Assembly (NCBI GenBank): GCA_964423205.1
Contig: CAYRDX010000003.1
Coordinates: 1-64,000, forward strand
Length of the DNA: 64,000 bases
Source: UBA6168 sp964423205
GTDB taxonomy: Bacteria; Bacteroidota; Bacteroidia; Chitinophagales; Saprospiraceae
Direction of reading: 5' to 3'
The number at the start of each line of letters is the position of its first letter. Position 1 is the stretch's first letter. A model generated the notes under the pieces. That model ran no database searches and was not told where the DNA came from. It saw only the letters and a list, made by a program, of their open reading frames with translations. Position numbers and translations under genes: made by a program. This document shows positions 44,761-53,667 of the stretch, one piece after another.

Positions 44761-45354
44761 ATGATACCTGAAATACTCATTCAAATCCAGGACTTTATCA
44801 GCCAGCCATGGCCATGGTGGGTTGGCGGCCCTATGATCGTTCTGGTCATGTTCATACTTCTTTACTTTGGAAAGGAGTTTGGTATTTCCGCTAATTTCCG
44901 GGTTATGTGCGCTGCTGACGGCGCAGAAGACCTGGCTGACTTTTTCAAATTCGACTGGCAATCACAGGGCTGGAACCTGCTCGTAGCGCTGGGTGCTTTG
45001 TTTGGAGGATATCTTTCTGCACACTACTTCCTTTCACCTGATGGCGACATAGCCCATGTTTCAGCTGCAACGGTTGAAAGCCTGAGAAACCTCGGCTTCG
45101 ATTATGAAGTGGGACAGGTGCCTCTGGTACCTGAATTCTATGCCTGGCCAAGCCTGTTCACCATCAAAGGTCTGCTCATCATAGTAGGCGGTGGATTCTT
45201 GGTTGGATTTGGTGCCCGCTACGCAGGTGGGTGTACCTCAGGACATGCCATCAGCGGTATGTCGGCATTGCAGTTGGGTTCTATGTATGCAGTTATTGGA
45301 TTCTTTCTGGGAGGACTCTTTATGACCCACGTATTGTTTCCCCTTATTTTTTAA
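44761..45354 (+). CDS. YeeE/YedE-family transporter, larger half
   Basis: 197 residues, about five membrane helices, of the sulfur transport domain (PF04143). The key motif GGCTSGHAISGMSALQLGS holds Cys158, the residue proposed to bind thiosulfate or sulfane sulfur in YeeE. With the next gene it forms the split two-gene version of the transporter, often linked to persulfide or thiosulfate metabolism. Confidence 0.9.
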   Translation: MIPEILIQIQDFISQPWPWWVGGPMIVLVMFILLYFGKEFGISANFRVMCAADGAEDLADFFKFDWQSQGWNLLVALGALFGGYLSAHYFLSPDGDIAHVSAATVESLRNLGFDYEVGQVPLVPEFYAWPSLFTIKGLLIIVGGGFLVGFGARYAGGCTSGHAISGMSALQLGSMYAVIGFFLGGLFMTHVLFPLIF

Positions 45355-45374
45355 ATCAATTAAAGCGCTGAATC

Positions 45375-45788
45375 ATGAGAATGTCGAGATATATCATCGT
45401 AGGAATATTGTTTGGTATCACGATGTACAAAACGGAAGCTGTTTCCTGGTTCCGGATTTATGAAATGTTCCACTTCCAGTCTTTCCATATGTACGGCATC
45501 ATTCTGTCTGCCATTGCTTTGGGAGTTCTGGTCGTGCAATGGATAAAAAGACAAGGTATCAGGTCCATAGAAGGAAAGGAAATCTCCATACCAGATAAAG
45601 ACAAAAGCTGGAAACGGTACATCATAGGCGGATTTATCTTCGGATTGGGATGGGCATTAGCCGGTGTTTGCCCCGGGCCGATGTTCGTATTGATGGGCAG
45701 CGGATATACCGTTTTTATTGTGTTCCTGCTTGCTGCCATGACGGGTACCTTTGCTTACGGCTACTGGCGTGACAAACTGCCGCACTAA
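45375..45788 (+). CDS. YeeE/YedE-family transporter, smaller half (DUF6691)
   Basis: 137 residues with four membrane helices. The conserved segment is FGLGWALAGVCPGPMFVLMGSG, whose VCPGP cysteine mirrors the Cys motif of the partner. It starts 20 bp after the larger half on the same strand; the two presumably assemble into one pore. A copy of the 60-65 bp intergenic repeat follows. Confidence 0.9.
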   Translation: MRMSRYIIVGILFGITMYKTEAVSWFRIYEMFHFQSFHMYGIILSAIALGVLVVQWIKRQGIRSIEGKEISIPDKDKSWKRYIIGGFIFGLGWALAGVCPGPMFVLMGSGYTVFIVFLLAAMTGTFAYGYWRDKLPH

Positions 45789-45826
45789 GGTTGAAGGCAA
45801 AAGTAAAAAGGCAAAGACAAAAATTT

Positions 45827-45886
45827 TACAACTGATTTTCAAGAGGTTAAGAAAACAATTTGGCTACTTTATTTTTGACTCATTAC
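45827..45886. repeat. Intergenic 60-65 bp repeat, copy 1
   Basis: ACAACTGATTTTCAAG...GGTTAAGAAAACAATTTGGC...TTTTTGACTCATTAC, preceded by AAAAGTAAAAAGG. Two further copies are at 52668-52731 and 55652-55715. All three lie in gaps at gene ends and share the A-rich leader and the GACTCATTAC end. Confidence 0.88.
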
Positions 45887-45918
45887 CAAACATTGATATA
45901 AAGGTGACTACACTGTTG

Positions 45919-45950
45919 AGATTTCCGAAACTTCCAGATTTCGGAAATCT
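45919..45950. repeat. REP-like hairpin, copy 1
   Basis: AGATTTCCGAAA (45919-45930) and TTTCGGAAATCT (45939-45950) are perfect 12-bp inverted arms over an 8-base loop. A sibling with one changed pair is at 59410-59442. The remaining part of the gap to 46234 contains no recognised gene. Confidence 0.85.
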
Positions 45951-46234
45951 TTAACCCATAATAAGAGTAGGTTTCAAAGTGAAACAAACATTTTACAATG
46001 TGAAACCAATCGCTACCAAGTCTCCAGAGCACTAATTTTATTCCTATCTCGTGCATTGGGGCTTGGTGATTATATAGCTTTAGTAAAATAGCGCCTCTCA
46101 GTAACTCCTACCTCATTCACTCCGCTCGTCAATATCGGGATTTGTTGTGCGATTTACTTTAAAAGGGAAAATTCTTTTCTGTTCCCAATAACAGATTCCC
46201 TACTTTCATCCCATCATTTTCAAAACAAAACGAT

Positions 46235-47335
46235 ATGGATACCAGCAAGCGCCTGCTTTCCCTCGACGTATTCCGGGGGCTCACCATCGCCCTCATGATT
46301 CTGGTAAACTGCCCGGGAGACTGGAGCACTGTTTACAGAGCATTGCTTCATGCTGAATGGCATGGCTTCACACCCACCGATATGGTCTTCCCATTTTTCC
46401 TGTTCATCGTGGGCATAGCCATCACCTTTTCGCTTTCAATGCGTAAGGCAGACGGGGCAAACCGCAAACAGATTTACACCAAAATCATCAGCCGCACCCT
46501 TTGGATTATCGGCATAGGCCTTTTCCTGAATCTGTTGTTCGAGTTCAACTTCAGCACTTGGCGCTATCCGGGTGTCTTGCAGCGCATCGGCCTGGTGTAC
46601 GGTATCACAGCTGTTATTTTCATGAATACACGAATCAGGTCGCAGATTTGGATACTGCTTGGGGTGTTGCTTTTCTATTGGGCAGCCATGACACTGATTC
46701 CCGTACCCGGGCAGGGATTTCCAAGCCTGGAAAAAGGGCAGGACCTGGGAGCCTGGATTGACCGCATTTTCCTGACCGGCCATATGTGGTCGCAGTCCAA
46801 AACCTGGGACCCCGAAGGACTGTTCAGCACCATACCGGCCGTAGGCACCTGCCTGGCAGGAGTACTGGCCGGGGAGTGGCTAAAAAGCAAAACCGATGAG
46901 TGGCAGAAATGGTCGGCTATGTTTGCCGTAGGATTCCTCCTGTTTCTGCTCGGGCTGCTTTGGGGTGAAGTTTTCCCGATCAACAAACCGCTATGGACGA
47001 GTAGTTATGTGGTGCTGCACAGCGGATTGGCCCTCTTGACACTGTGCACCGTTTGGTGGCTGGTGGATGTGAAAGGCTACACATGGTGGACAAAACCTTT
47101 CATCTGGTTTGGCTTGAATCCGCTTTTCATTTTTGCCCTGCATGTCTTATTGACAAAAATTCTGAACCTGATAAAAATCGGCGACCTGACGGCCTATAAA
47201 TGGATTTTCCAGAACCTGTTCGCCTCCTGGCTCGGCCCTTACAATGCTTCTTTGGCTCACGCAATTTTTATCGTGCTCATCAATCTTTCCGTAGCCTGGT
47301 TCCTGTGGAAGAGGAAGATTTTTATTAAGGTGTAA
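46235..47335 (+). CDS. HGSNAT-like membrane acyltransferase
   Basis: 366 residues with about ten membrane helices, related to heparan-alpha-glucosaminide N-acetyltransferase (DUF5009/DUF1624 group). The start RLLSLDVFRGLTIALMILVN and the GFTPTDMVFPFFLFIVGIAI segment are diagnostic. Bacterial members probably move an acetyl group across the membrane onto a glycan; the substrate is unknown. The gene ends where the AT-rich accessory stretch begins. Confidence 0.9.
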   Translation: MDTSKRLLSLDVFRGLTIALMILVNCPGDWSTVYRALLHAEWHGFTPTDMVFPFFLFIVGIAITFSLSMRKADGANRKQIYTKIISRTLWIIGIGLFLNLLFEFNFSTWRYPGVLQRIGLVYGITAVIFMNTRIRSQIWILLGVLLFYWAAMTLIPVPGQGFPSLEKGQDLGAWIDRIFLTGHMWSQSKTWDPEGLFSTIPAVGTCLAGVLAGEWLKSKTDEWQKWSAMFAVGFLLFLLGLLWGEVFPINKPLWTSSYVVLHSGLALLTLCTVWWLVDVKGYTWWTKPFIWFGLNPLFIFALHVLLTKILNLIKIGDLTAYKWIFQNLFASWLGPYNASLAHAIFIVLINLSVAWFLWKRKIFIKV

Positions 47336-47435
47336 GGGGGCGTTTGCGTGTTAACTTACACTGAAGGAAGGGGTAAAAGTACAGGAAGAGATAGGGGAAA
47401 TAGACGCCATTTGGCGGATATACAAGTGTTAGTGG
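47336..47435. other. Possible right half of an attC-like recombination site
   Basis: The gap after the acyltransferase ends in GTTAGTGGTAA (47428-47438), which fits the GTTRRRY core of integron attC sites and marks the left edge of the AT-rich cassette-like stretch. A small hairpin CGCC-ATTT-GGCG precedes it. No convincing left half is seen, so it may be decayed. Confidence 0.4.
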
Positions 47436-47444
47436 TAATTTAAA

Positions 47445-47666
47445 ATGACGACAAAAATGAAAAATGAAAGTAAAATAACAGGAGACAGAAACATAAATAT
47501 ACAGGACGTTTCCAAATCTAAAATTTCAGTTGGTGACAAGACAGCTATTGCTAAAGAGAACAAAAAATTATGGATTGTATTACCTGTAATTATAGCTGTT
47601 TTAGCTCTAATTGTCCAAATATTAATCGGTTGGGAACAACTTATAAATTGGTTTTATGCTAAATAA
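47445..47666 (+). CDS. Small membrane protein with an N-terminal GxxNxxIQD beta motif
   Basis: 73 residues. Residues 10-30 carry KITGDRNINIQDVSKSKISV, a short beta-type motif known from the N-termini of many predicted bacterial conflict and STAND-linked proteins; residues 42-63 form one membrane helix (LWIVLPVIIAVLALIVQILI), and a short tail follows. It overlaps the next gene by 11 bp, and that gene opens with the same motif. Codon use is AT-richer than in the flanking genes. Function unknown. Confidence 0.72.
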   Translation: MTTKMKNESKITGDRNINIQDVSKSKISVGDKTAIAKENKKLWIVLPVIIAVLALIVQILIGWEQLINWFYAK

Positions 47667-48264
47667 ATCACACATAGACGGACACGGCAATGTTGTCATT
47701 CAAGATGCCGACAGCTCAACAATAACTATTAACCTTGCGGACACTGAACAAGTAAGGAAATTTTTTATAGATTTTCAAACTAAGCTCTCTGAGTTACCAC
47801 AGGAAATATTGACAGAACTTCAAAAACATAACAATATAGAAACTGAAATGAAAGTTGGAGCGAATATTTACCTAACTGTAATTGCAGCAATACCAGATTT
47901 TGGAAATAATGCAGTTCTATGGGGAGTGACAATTACAAATTTGACAAAAGAACACAGATATTTCAACCAACCATATTTTAAAGTATCACCTAAGTTTGAA
48001 TTGGAACCAGGACTTGAACACGATACTTTTATGATGTTTCCAAAAGAACAATTACAATTTCCTGTAAGACTTGAATATGGTCAAGTGTTGAATTTGACAT
48101 TTGAAGTAAATCCAAATCAATTTGAGTTATTCAGAAAGAACGCAACCGAAGACGCTTTTTTGACAGGATATTGTGGAACTACAGTAGGAGAATTATATAA
48201 CTCAAACGACTACAAACTTGACAAATTTGTAAAGGATTATGAAGCTATTAAACGAGTGAGATAG
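47656..48264 (+). CDS. Protein of unknown function sharing the GxxNxxIQD motif
   Basis: 202 residues, soluble. It begins with SHIDGHGNVVIQDADSSTIT, paralleling the motif of the upstream membrane protein, then a helical stretch (EQVRKFFIDFQTKLSELPQE) and a C-terminal beta-rich domain of about 130 residues (MKVGANIYLTVIAAIPDFGN onward). I do not recognise that domain. The 11-bp overlap indicates coupled translation. An attC-like hairpin follows 8 bp after the stop, as expected for the end of a gene cassette. Confidence 0.75.
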   Translation: MLNKSHIDGHGNVVIQDADSSTITINLADTEQVRKFFIDFQTKLSELPQEILTELQKHNNIETEMKVGANIYLTVIAAIPDFGNNAVLWGVTITNLTKEHRYFNQPYFKVSPKFELEPGLEHDTFMMFPKEQLQFPVRLEYGQVLNLTFEVNPNQFELFRKNATEDAFLTGYCGTTVGELYNSNDYKLDKFVKDYEAIKRVR

Positions 48265-48271
48265 AAAAACT

Positions 48272-48405
48272 ACCGCCAACATCGTGTATAAAACATTGGG
48301 GTTTAAGTGGTTAATTCAAGCGTTCTGCCCCGCATCGGCATTTGTGTCGGCGGATAGGAACGAAGCCCGCAATCCCCAACGTTTCATACATGCAACCGTT
48401 AGGTG
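48272..48405. other. attC-like recombination site
   Basis: From CGCCAAC (48274-48280) to GTTAGGTG (48398-48405), outer cores that are roughly complementary. Inside are long arms CGTGTATAAAACATTGGGG (48283-48301) and CCCCAACGTTTCATACATG (48374-48392), 16 of 19 pairing. About 130 bp long, within the attC size range. It separates the two-gene unit from chrA. No integrase gene is in the window. Confidence 0.55.
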
Positions 48406-48448
48406 CAACCCTAAAAAACGACCGTGCAACAATAAACTGAAGTAACGA

Positions 48449-49759
48449 ATGGAGAAACCGCCTTTCAAAGAAGCATTAAAATTTTGGACAAAACTTGGCT
48501 TCATAAGTTTTGGCGGACCTGCTGGACAGATTGCCATAATGCACGAATACCTCGTTGACAAAAAGAAATGGATAAGCGACAGTAAATTTCTGCACGCATT
48601 GAATTATTGTATGATTTTACCAGGGCCTGAAGCACAACAATTAGCAACTTACATCGGTTGGCTGCTTCACGGGACCTGGGGAGGGCTGGCAGCAGGAATT
48701 TTATTTGTGCTTCCCTCTATGTTTATTCTTCTCGGACTAAGCGTAATTTATGTTTCACTCGGCAATATTCCGTGGATATACGCAATGTTCAGTGGATTAA
48801 AACCTGCCGTGATTGCTATTGTCATTCTTGCTCTTATCAAAATAGGTAAAAAATCATTATTAAGCCCCTTTCATTTTTTCGTGGCTTTTGCCGCCTTTGT
48901 TTGCATATTCTTTTTCAATGTGCCATTTCCGCTAATTATTCTTGGAGCAATTATATTGGCAGCATTAAGCAGACAAATGTTTCCGACATTTTTTAAAGCA
49001 AGTAATATTTCGACAGGTAATAAGGAAATTGATGAAAGCGAATATTACATTAACAAAAATACGGTTGTTGACAATGTCGGTTTTAATCCGTTACGGTTTT
49101 GGAAGCAAGTATTAACAAGCATGTTACTTTGGACAATTCCGCTAATTGCGTTCTATTTTCTTACCTCTGACTTTGAGTTCTGGAAAAAATTATCTGTATT
49201 CTTTACTCAAGCAGCCTTTGTAACTTTTGGCGGGGCTTATGCCGTTTTGCCTTATGTGGCACAGGTAAGCGTAGAAAAATTCAACTGGCTGACTAATCTG
49301 CAAATGATAGACGGACTTGCACTTGGCGAAACAACACCCGGGCCATTGATTATGGTTCTTGTTTTTGTTGGATTTATGGCAGGATACAATCATTTCGGAA
49401 ACTCACTGGCAATGGGGACAGTCGGACTGGTAACAACAACATTTTACACCTTTCTACCTTGCTTCCTGTTCATATTTGCGGGTGCACCTATCATTGAGCG
49501 GACACAGGAAAACAAAAAAGTAAAAGAAATACTTTCGCTTGTAACGGCAGCAGTTGTTGGGGTGGTTCTCAACCTGACAATTTATTTGGGTAAGGCAGTC
49601 GTATTTCCAAAAGAACTTTCGCTTTCGAGACTTGACTATGTTGCGCTTGGCTGGACAGTGGTTTCATTTATTGCAATGTATCGCTTTAAGATTGGAATGA
49701 TAACCTGGATTGGTATTAGTGCTGTTTTCGGACTTGTTTACTACCTGACAACTCATTGA
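48449..49759 (+). CDS. chrA: Chromate transporter ChrA
   Basis: 436 residues, a two-domain CHR protein. Domain 1: FISFGGPAGQIAIMHEYLVDKK and YCMILPGPEAQQLATYIGW. Domain 2 repeats the pattern: FVTFGGAYAVLPYVAQ and GLALGETTPGPLIMVLVFVG. It exports chromate from the cytoplasm by proton exchange. Its position between attC-like sites and its AT-rich codons suggest acquisition as a cassette. Confidence 0.93.
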   Translation: MEKPPFKEALKFWTKLGFISFGGPAGQIAIMHEYLVDKKKWISDSKFLHALNYCMILPGPEAQQLATYIGWLLHGTWGGLAAGILFVLPSMFILLGLSVIYVSLGNIPWIYAMFSGLKPAVIAIVILALIKIGKKSLLSPFHFFVAFAAFVCIFFFNVPFPLIILGAIILAALSRQMFPTFFKASNISTGNKEIDESEYYINKNTVVDNVGFNPLRFWKQVLTSMLLWTIPLIAFYFLTSDFEFWKKLSVFFTQAAFVTFGGAYAVLPYVAQVSVEKFNWLTNLQMIDGLALGETTPGPLIMVLVFVGFMAGYNHFGNSLAMGTVGLVTTTFYTFLPCFLFIFAGAPIIERTQENKKVKEILSLVTAAVVGVVLNLTIYLGKAVVFPKELSLSRLDYVALGWTVVSFIAMYRFKIGMITWIGISAVFGLVYYLTTH

Positions 49760-49780
49760 TATGACAGAAAAAGAAGGGCA

Positions 49781-49860
49781 GCCCATAACAAGGGCTTGCC
49801 AAAAGCGGGGGTGACCTGGCTTCCACTTTTTCACAAGAATTACCACTTCAATTTTGGGAT
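49781..49860. other. Degenerate attC-like remnant after chrA
   Basis: GCCCATAACAAGGGCTTGCC followed by AAAAGCGGGG is the form of a left attC half, but the expected right half is only weakly present (CCACTTTTTCACAAG) and no GTTRRRY core follows. It fits a decayed right end of the cassette stretch before the TrpB gene. Confidence 0.35.
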
Positions 49861-49948
49861 AACAAAAAAGCCCAACTCTCGTAGAACCGAACATTCACGT
49901 ATAAACTAATCTGCCACTCCCTGGCAGCCAAATACAAAACCCGGATAA

Positions 49949-51313
49949 ATGAAACATCGAAAAATTACTTTGACTGAAAATGAAATCCCTGAAAAATGGT
50001 ACAACATCATCGCCGACATGCCCAACAAACCCCTGCCACCGCTGCATCCCGGCACAAAAGAGCCAATTGGTCCGGAGGCCTTGGCTCCTTTGTTTCCAAT
50101 GGAGCTGATAAAGCAAGAAGTAACTGCAGAAAAGTGGGTGGACATCCCAGATGAAGTGCGCAACATCTATGCGCTTTGGCGACCAACACCTCTATACAGG
50201 GCTTATGGACTGGAAAAAGCATTGGACACTCCGGCAAAAATCTATTACAAGTATGAGGGTGTAAGTCCGGCGGGTTCGCACAAACCCAATACTGCCGTGC
50301 CGCAGGCTTATTACAATAAGTTGGAAGGTGTCAAGCGAATAACTACCGAAACGGGCGCCGGCCAATGGGGATCTGCCTTGAGTTTTGCCTGCCACCACTT
50401 CAACCTGGAGTGTGAAGTATTTATGGTGAAACTTTCCTACGACCAAAAGCCTTATCGAAAGATTATGATGAATACCTGGGGGGCCACCGTTCACGCCTCT
50501 CCTTCTACAATTACAGAAGCTGGTAAGAAAATACTTGAAGCCGATCCCAATACTTCTGGCTCGTTGGGAATTGCGATTTCAGAAGCAGTGGAAAGGGCAG
50601 CGACGGACGAAAACACCAAATATGCCCTTGGCAGTGTGCTGAACCATGTTTTACTGCATCAAACAGTGATCGGCCAGGAGGCAATCAAACAGTTTGAAAA
50701 GGCCGGTGATATGCCCGATATCGTCATTGCACCATTCGGTGGCGGCTCCAATTTCGCAGGTATTGCCTTTCCATTCCTGCGACTGAACTTCGATGAAGGA
50801 AGAAAAATCAGATGCATTGCCAGTGAGCCTTCCTCTTGCCCGAAACTGACTCAAGGTGTTTTCAGATATGATTTTGGCGATACGGTTGGCATGACGCCAC
50901 TGCTACCCATGTACACCTTGGGCCATAATTTTATGCCGGCACCTATACATGCCGGTGGCCTCAGGTATCATGGTGCCGGGGTAATCGTCAGCCAACTATT
51001 GAAGGATAAGTTGATTGAGGCTCGCGCCCATGATAACCTGGAGATATTTGAAGCCGGGGTTACTTTTGCCCGGTCAGAAGGTATCATCCCTGCGCCTGAG
51101 GCAAATCACGGTATTGCGACGGCCATTGCAGAGGCAAAAAAGTGCAAGGAAGAAGGGGTGTCCAAAACCATCCTTTTCAACTTATGCGGTCACGGCCATT
51201 TCGATATGAAAGCCTATGAAGATTACTTTGCCGGCAATATTTCCAAAACTGAACTGACATCGGAGGAAATAAGTGCTTCATTGGCAAAATTGGATACACC
51301 GGAGATTGCCTAG
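49949..51313 (+). CDS. trpB: TrpB2-type tryptophan synthase beta chain
   Basis: 454 residues, PLP-dependent. The N-terminal region (WYNIIADMPNKPLPPLHPGT) and length mark the TrpB2 subfamily, which usually works without TrpA. PLP lysine is Lys112 in PAGSHKPNTA; the phosphate-binding loop is FGGGSNFAG. It converts indole and serine to tryptophan, perhaps salvaging free indole. No other trp gene is nearby. Confidence 0.93.
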   Translation: MKHRKITLTENEIPEKWYNIIADMPNKPLPPLHPGTKEPIGPEALAPLFPMELIKQEVTAEKWVDIPDEVRNIYALWRPTPLYRAYGLEKALDTPAKIYYKYEGVSPAGSHKPNTAVPQAYYNKLEGVKRITTETGAGQWGSALSFACHHFNLECEVFMVKLSYDQKPYRKIMMNTWGATVHASPSTITEAGKKILEADPNTSGSLGIAISEAVERAATDENTKYALGSVLNHVLLHQTVIGQEAIKQFEKAGDMPDIVIAPFGGGSNFAGIAFPFLRLNFDEGRKIRCIASEPSSCPKLTQGVFRYDFGDTVGMTPLLPMYTLGHNFMPAPIHAGGLRYHGAGVIVSQLLKDKLIEARAHDNLEIFEAGVTFARSEGIIPAPEANHGIATAIAEAKKCKEEGVSKTILFNLCGHGHFDMKAYEDYFAGNISKTELTSEEISASLAKLDTPEIA

Positions 51314-51329
51314 AACTGTAAGTAATAGT

Positions 51330-51833
51330 TCACGTTTTTCTTCGCACAGCATAAATCAATTCATCGAGGTATTCGCCGTTTTTGAACAGCGTTTTTTCGA
51401 AACGGGCTTCCAGAATGAAACCCGCTTTTTCCAGCACCTTTTGGGAACCGAAATTGGTGCCGAATGGCCGGGCGAAAATGCGGTCAATGTCGAAGATCTT
51501 GAAGCCGTACTCCACGATTTCCGTTACTGCTCTGGTCATGATGCCTTTGCCCCAAAAAGGTTCTGCCAGCCAATAACCCAATTCCGCATTCCTTTGGTGA
51601 ATATCAGTCTGTGGGTGTAAGCCAATTCCGCCCAATGCCACTCCATTCACGTCAATAGCAAAAATCCGGTAGGGCTGCTCAGAAGTAGCCATTTTGATAA
51701 AAGCCTCACCATTTTCTTTTGTGTAGGGATGAGGAAACTGATTGGTGAGGTTTCTGGCAACTTTGAAGTTATTGGCATAAGTCACCAAATCGTCCAAATC
51801 ATCAAATGTCCAGGGTCTGAGTATAGAATTCAT
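51330..51833 (-). CDS. GNAT acetyltransferase (RimJ/RimL-like)
   Basis: 167 residues, starting LRPWTFDDLDDLVTYANN. The acetyl-CoA site is the segment ELGYWLAEPFWGKGIMTRAV, followed by RIFARPFGTNFGSQKVLEKAGF, both typical of GNATs acting on protein N-termini or small amines. It lies 11 bp downstream of the methyltransferase gene on the same strand. Confidence 0.9.
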   Translation of the reverse strand: MNSILRPWTFDDLDDLVTYANNFKVARNLTNQFPHPYTKENGEAFIKMATSEQPYRIFAIDVNGVALGGIGLHPQTDIHQRNAELGYWLAEPFWGKGIMTRAVTEIVEYGFKIFDIDRIFARPFGTNFGSQKVLEKAGFILEARFEKTLFKNGEYLDELIYAVRRKT

Positions 51834-51844
51834 GGAGTTTGCTT

Positions 51845-52552
51845 TTAGTGGTTCATTGCTTTTTCCAGTCGGCCAATAAAAATAATGGACGCAGGTTTTT
51901 GAGTCTTAGGATGCAAGGGTTCGATAATTTGATCTAATGAAAACCCACTTTGGAAGAAAAGTTCTTTCCAGGATTCAATAGTCCTGAAGTACCAGGGTGC
52001 AGGGTCGCTGAAATCTTCACTGAATCCAGCCCATGAACCTGGCCGCCACCCATCCTCATAGGGTGAATCGCCATTGGCCGTCAAAGGATGAGCGGTTTGT
52101 ACAACAAATACCCCGCTGTTGTTCAATAATTCCGGCACCTGCCGAAATATTCGCTCTACCGATTCCTTTCCCAATAAGGAGAAATTGCAAACCGCCAAAT
52201 CAAAGCCACGCATAAAAAGGCTGGCATCCAGATTTTCATAAGCCATGCACCTGAACTCGCCTCCACCAAGTTCCTGAGCTTTCTGTATCAATTCTTCAAC
52301 TACATCAATGCCGTGGACTTTGATGCCTTTTTCACACAGGGCTCTGGCCAGCCATCCCTCACCGCATCCAATATCCAGTACACTTTGAGGTGCCTGGTCC
52401 AGAATTGCCGTAGTGATGGCCTCATTGGTTACCAATACCCTGCTTTCTATTTCCCCCTTGCGGACTGCAGTAATCCAGGGAGCAGCATTCTTATTCCAGG
52501 ATTCAATGATTTGGCTGTCGGATAACTGTGGCATCTTCAAGACTTTTGACAT
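51845..52552 (-). CDS. Class I SAM-dependent methyltransferase
   Basis: 235 residues with motif I VLDIGCGEGWLARALCEKG and the acidic loop IDVVEELIQKAQ. The later FAVCNFSLLG-like segment reads DLAVCNFSLLGKESV. Substrate unknown (UbiE/COQ5-like group). Probably cotranscribed with the acetyltransferase. Confidence 0.88.
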   Translation of the reverse strand: MSKVLKMPQLSDSQIIESWNKNAAPWITAVRKGEIESRVLVTNEAITTAILDQAPQSVLDIGCGEGWLARALCEKGIKVHGIDVVEELIQKAQELGGGEFRCMAYENLDASLFMRGFDLAVCNFSLLGKESVERIFRQVPELLNNSGVFVVQTAHPLTANGDSPYEDGWRPGSWAGFSEDFSDPAPWYFRTIESWKELFFQSGFSLDQIIEPLHPKTQKPASIIFIGRLEKAMNH

Positions 52553-52632
52553 GGATATGCCCTCCAGCCAAAAGACATAGAGGGCATTTTAATTCAAAAG
52601 TATTGGACAACTTAAACTTCGCAAACAGTTTA

Positions 52633-52731
52633 GGAAAAAGTAAAAAGTAAAAAGTAAAAAGTAAAAAGTTTTCCAACTGATTTTCAAGTGGTTAAGAACA
52701 CAATTTGGCTGCTTTATTTTTGACTCATTAC
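52633..52731. repeat. GTAAAAA heptamers plus intergenic 60-65 bp repeat, copy 2
   Basis: Four to five AGTAAAA-type 7-bp units (52638-52668) run directly into the second copy of the repeat (52668-52731), which ends one base before the stop codon of the following minus-strand gene. Confidence 0.88.
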
Positions 52732-53631
52732 TTACTTAACTAATTGCTCCAGCAAGTCTTCGATATTGCCGGGTGTGGACATGATTTTTGTAAAAGTGCC
52801 CATCGTCAGGTCGGGAAAGGACAGCGCAATTCTGAAGCGCCCATGCAGCATATACACTTTGTTGCCACTCACCAACAGTTCATAGGGCAGGAAAGCTGTG
52901 TGTTTAGGATTGGCAATGTCAATAATGGGTAGGAACTTCCCTTCACCTTTGGCACCACTCAATGAAAATCCATAAAGCGCAAGGTCTTTTCCCGGAATGG
53001 TAATTTTGTAAACCATTTTCACGTCGGTAACTCCTTTTTTTATGGAGGCTTCAACTTTACCAACAGCTTCCTGATAGCTCGCGAAAGTTCCCAACACCAC
53101 TGTATCGTCGAAATAAGGCATGCCTACCATGTAGCGGTATTTGCGCAAGTCCTTTAAGGATAGGCCTTTTTGAGAACCAAATCCGACACCAAGAAAAGTT
53201 CCCGATGCCTTCATTGCAGACTCGAGTTTGTTGGTAAATGAGGAATAATTAGTGCCAACCTTGTCAAAATCACTCCTGAAATAAGCATTCCCCCAGTACT
53301 CGGGATTGGTGTAAGACACCAGAGTTTTCCCGCCTTCTGTAGTTATGGCAACCCTCAGGGCTGCAGCGAAACCAGTAAGGCCTCCCACCTTCTTCACTGC
53401 ATTTTCCATATCGGAAGAACTGACAACCATCAACCAACGGTTTTTGTCTTGTGCCGGTTGATACTGCCCCAAAACTTCTAAGCCGTTTTGTTCCAGTTGA
53501 GTTGTCAATTTGGCCTTCACTGCTGTAATATTTTCTGTAGTCTCAAAACCGAGTATGTATGGTTTAAGGTTTTGAGCCGAAACCCAGGTAAAGGCTATTA
53601 TAAAAAGTGCCAAGAATCCGTAAGATTTCAT
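52732..53631 (-). CDS. Exported protein with a DUF302-like part
   Basis: 299 residues from the ATG at 53631, which gives a signal peptide (MKSYGFLALFIIAFTWVSAQ). Residues about 30-140 (VKAKLTTQLEQNGLEVLGQY) look like a DUF302 domain, and the C-terminal half (YPFELLVSGNK-like, MLHGRFRIALSFPDLT) is reminiscent of the same fold. Function unknown; periplasmic. The longer frame from 53667 would place a charged stretch before the signal. Confidence 0.72.
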   Translation of the reverse strand: MKSYGFLALFIIAFTWVSAQNLKPYILGFETTENITAVKAKLTTQLEQNGLEVLGQYQPAQDKNRWLMVVSSSDMENAVKKVGGLTGFAAALRVAITTEGGKTLVSYTNPEYWGNAYFRSDFDKVGTNYSSFTNKLESAMKASGTFLGVGFGSQKGLSLKDLRKYRYMVGMPYFDDTVVLGTFASYQEAVGKVEASIKKGVTDVKMVYKITIPGKDLALYGFSLSGAKGEGKFLPIIDIANPKHTAFLPYELLVSGNKVYMLHGRFRIALSFPDLTMGTFTKIMSTPGNIEDLLEQLVK

Positions 53632-53667
53632 GTTGGTCAGGTTTAATGAACTTGAGTTGCAACCCAA

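Noticed and set aside
47336..49860. Complete integron
   Set aside because: No tyrosine recombinase (intI) and no clear attI; only cassette-like sites are present.
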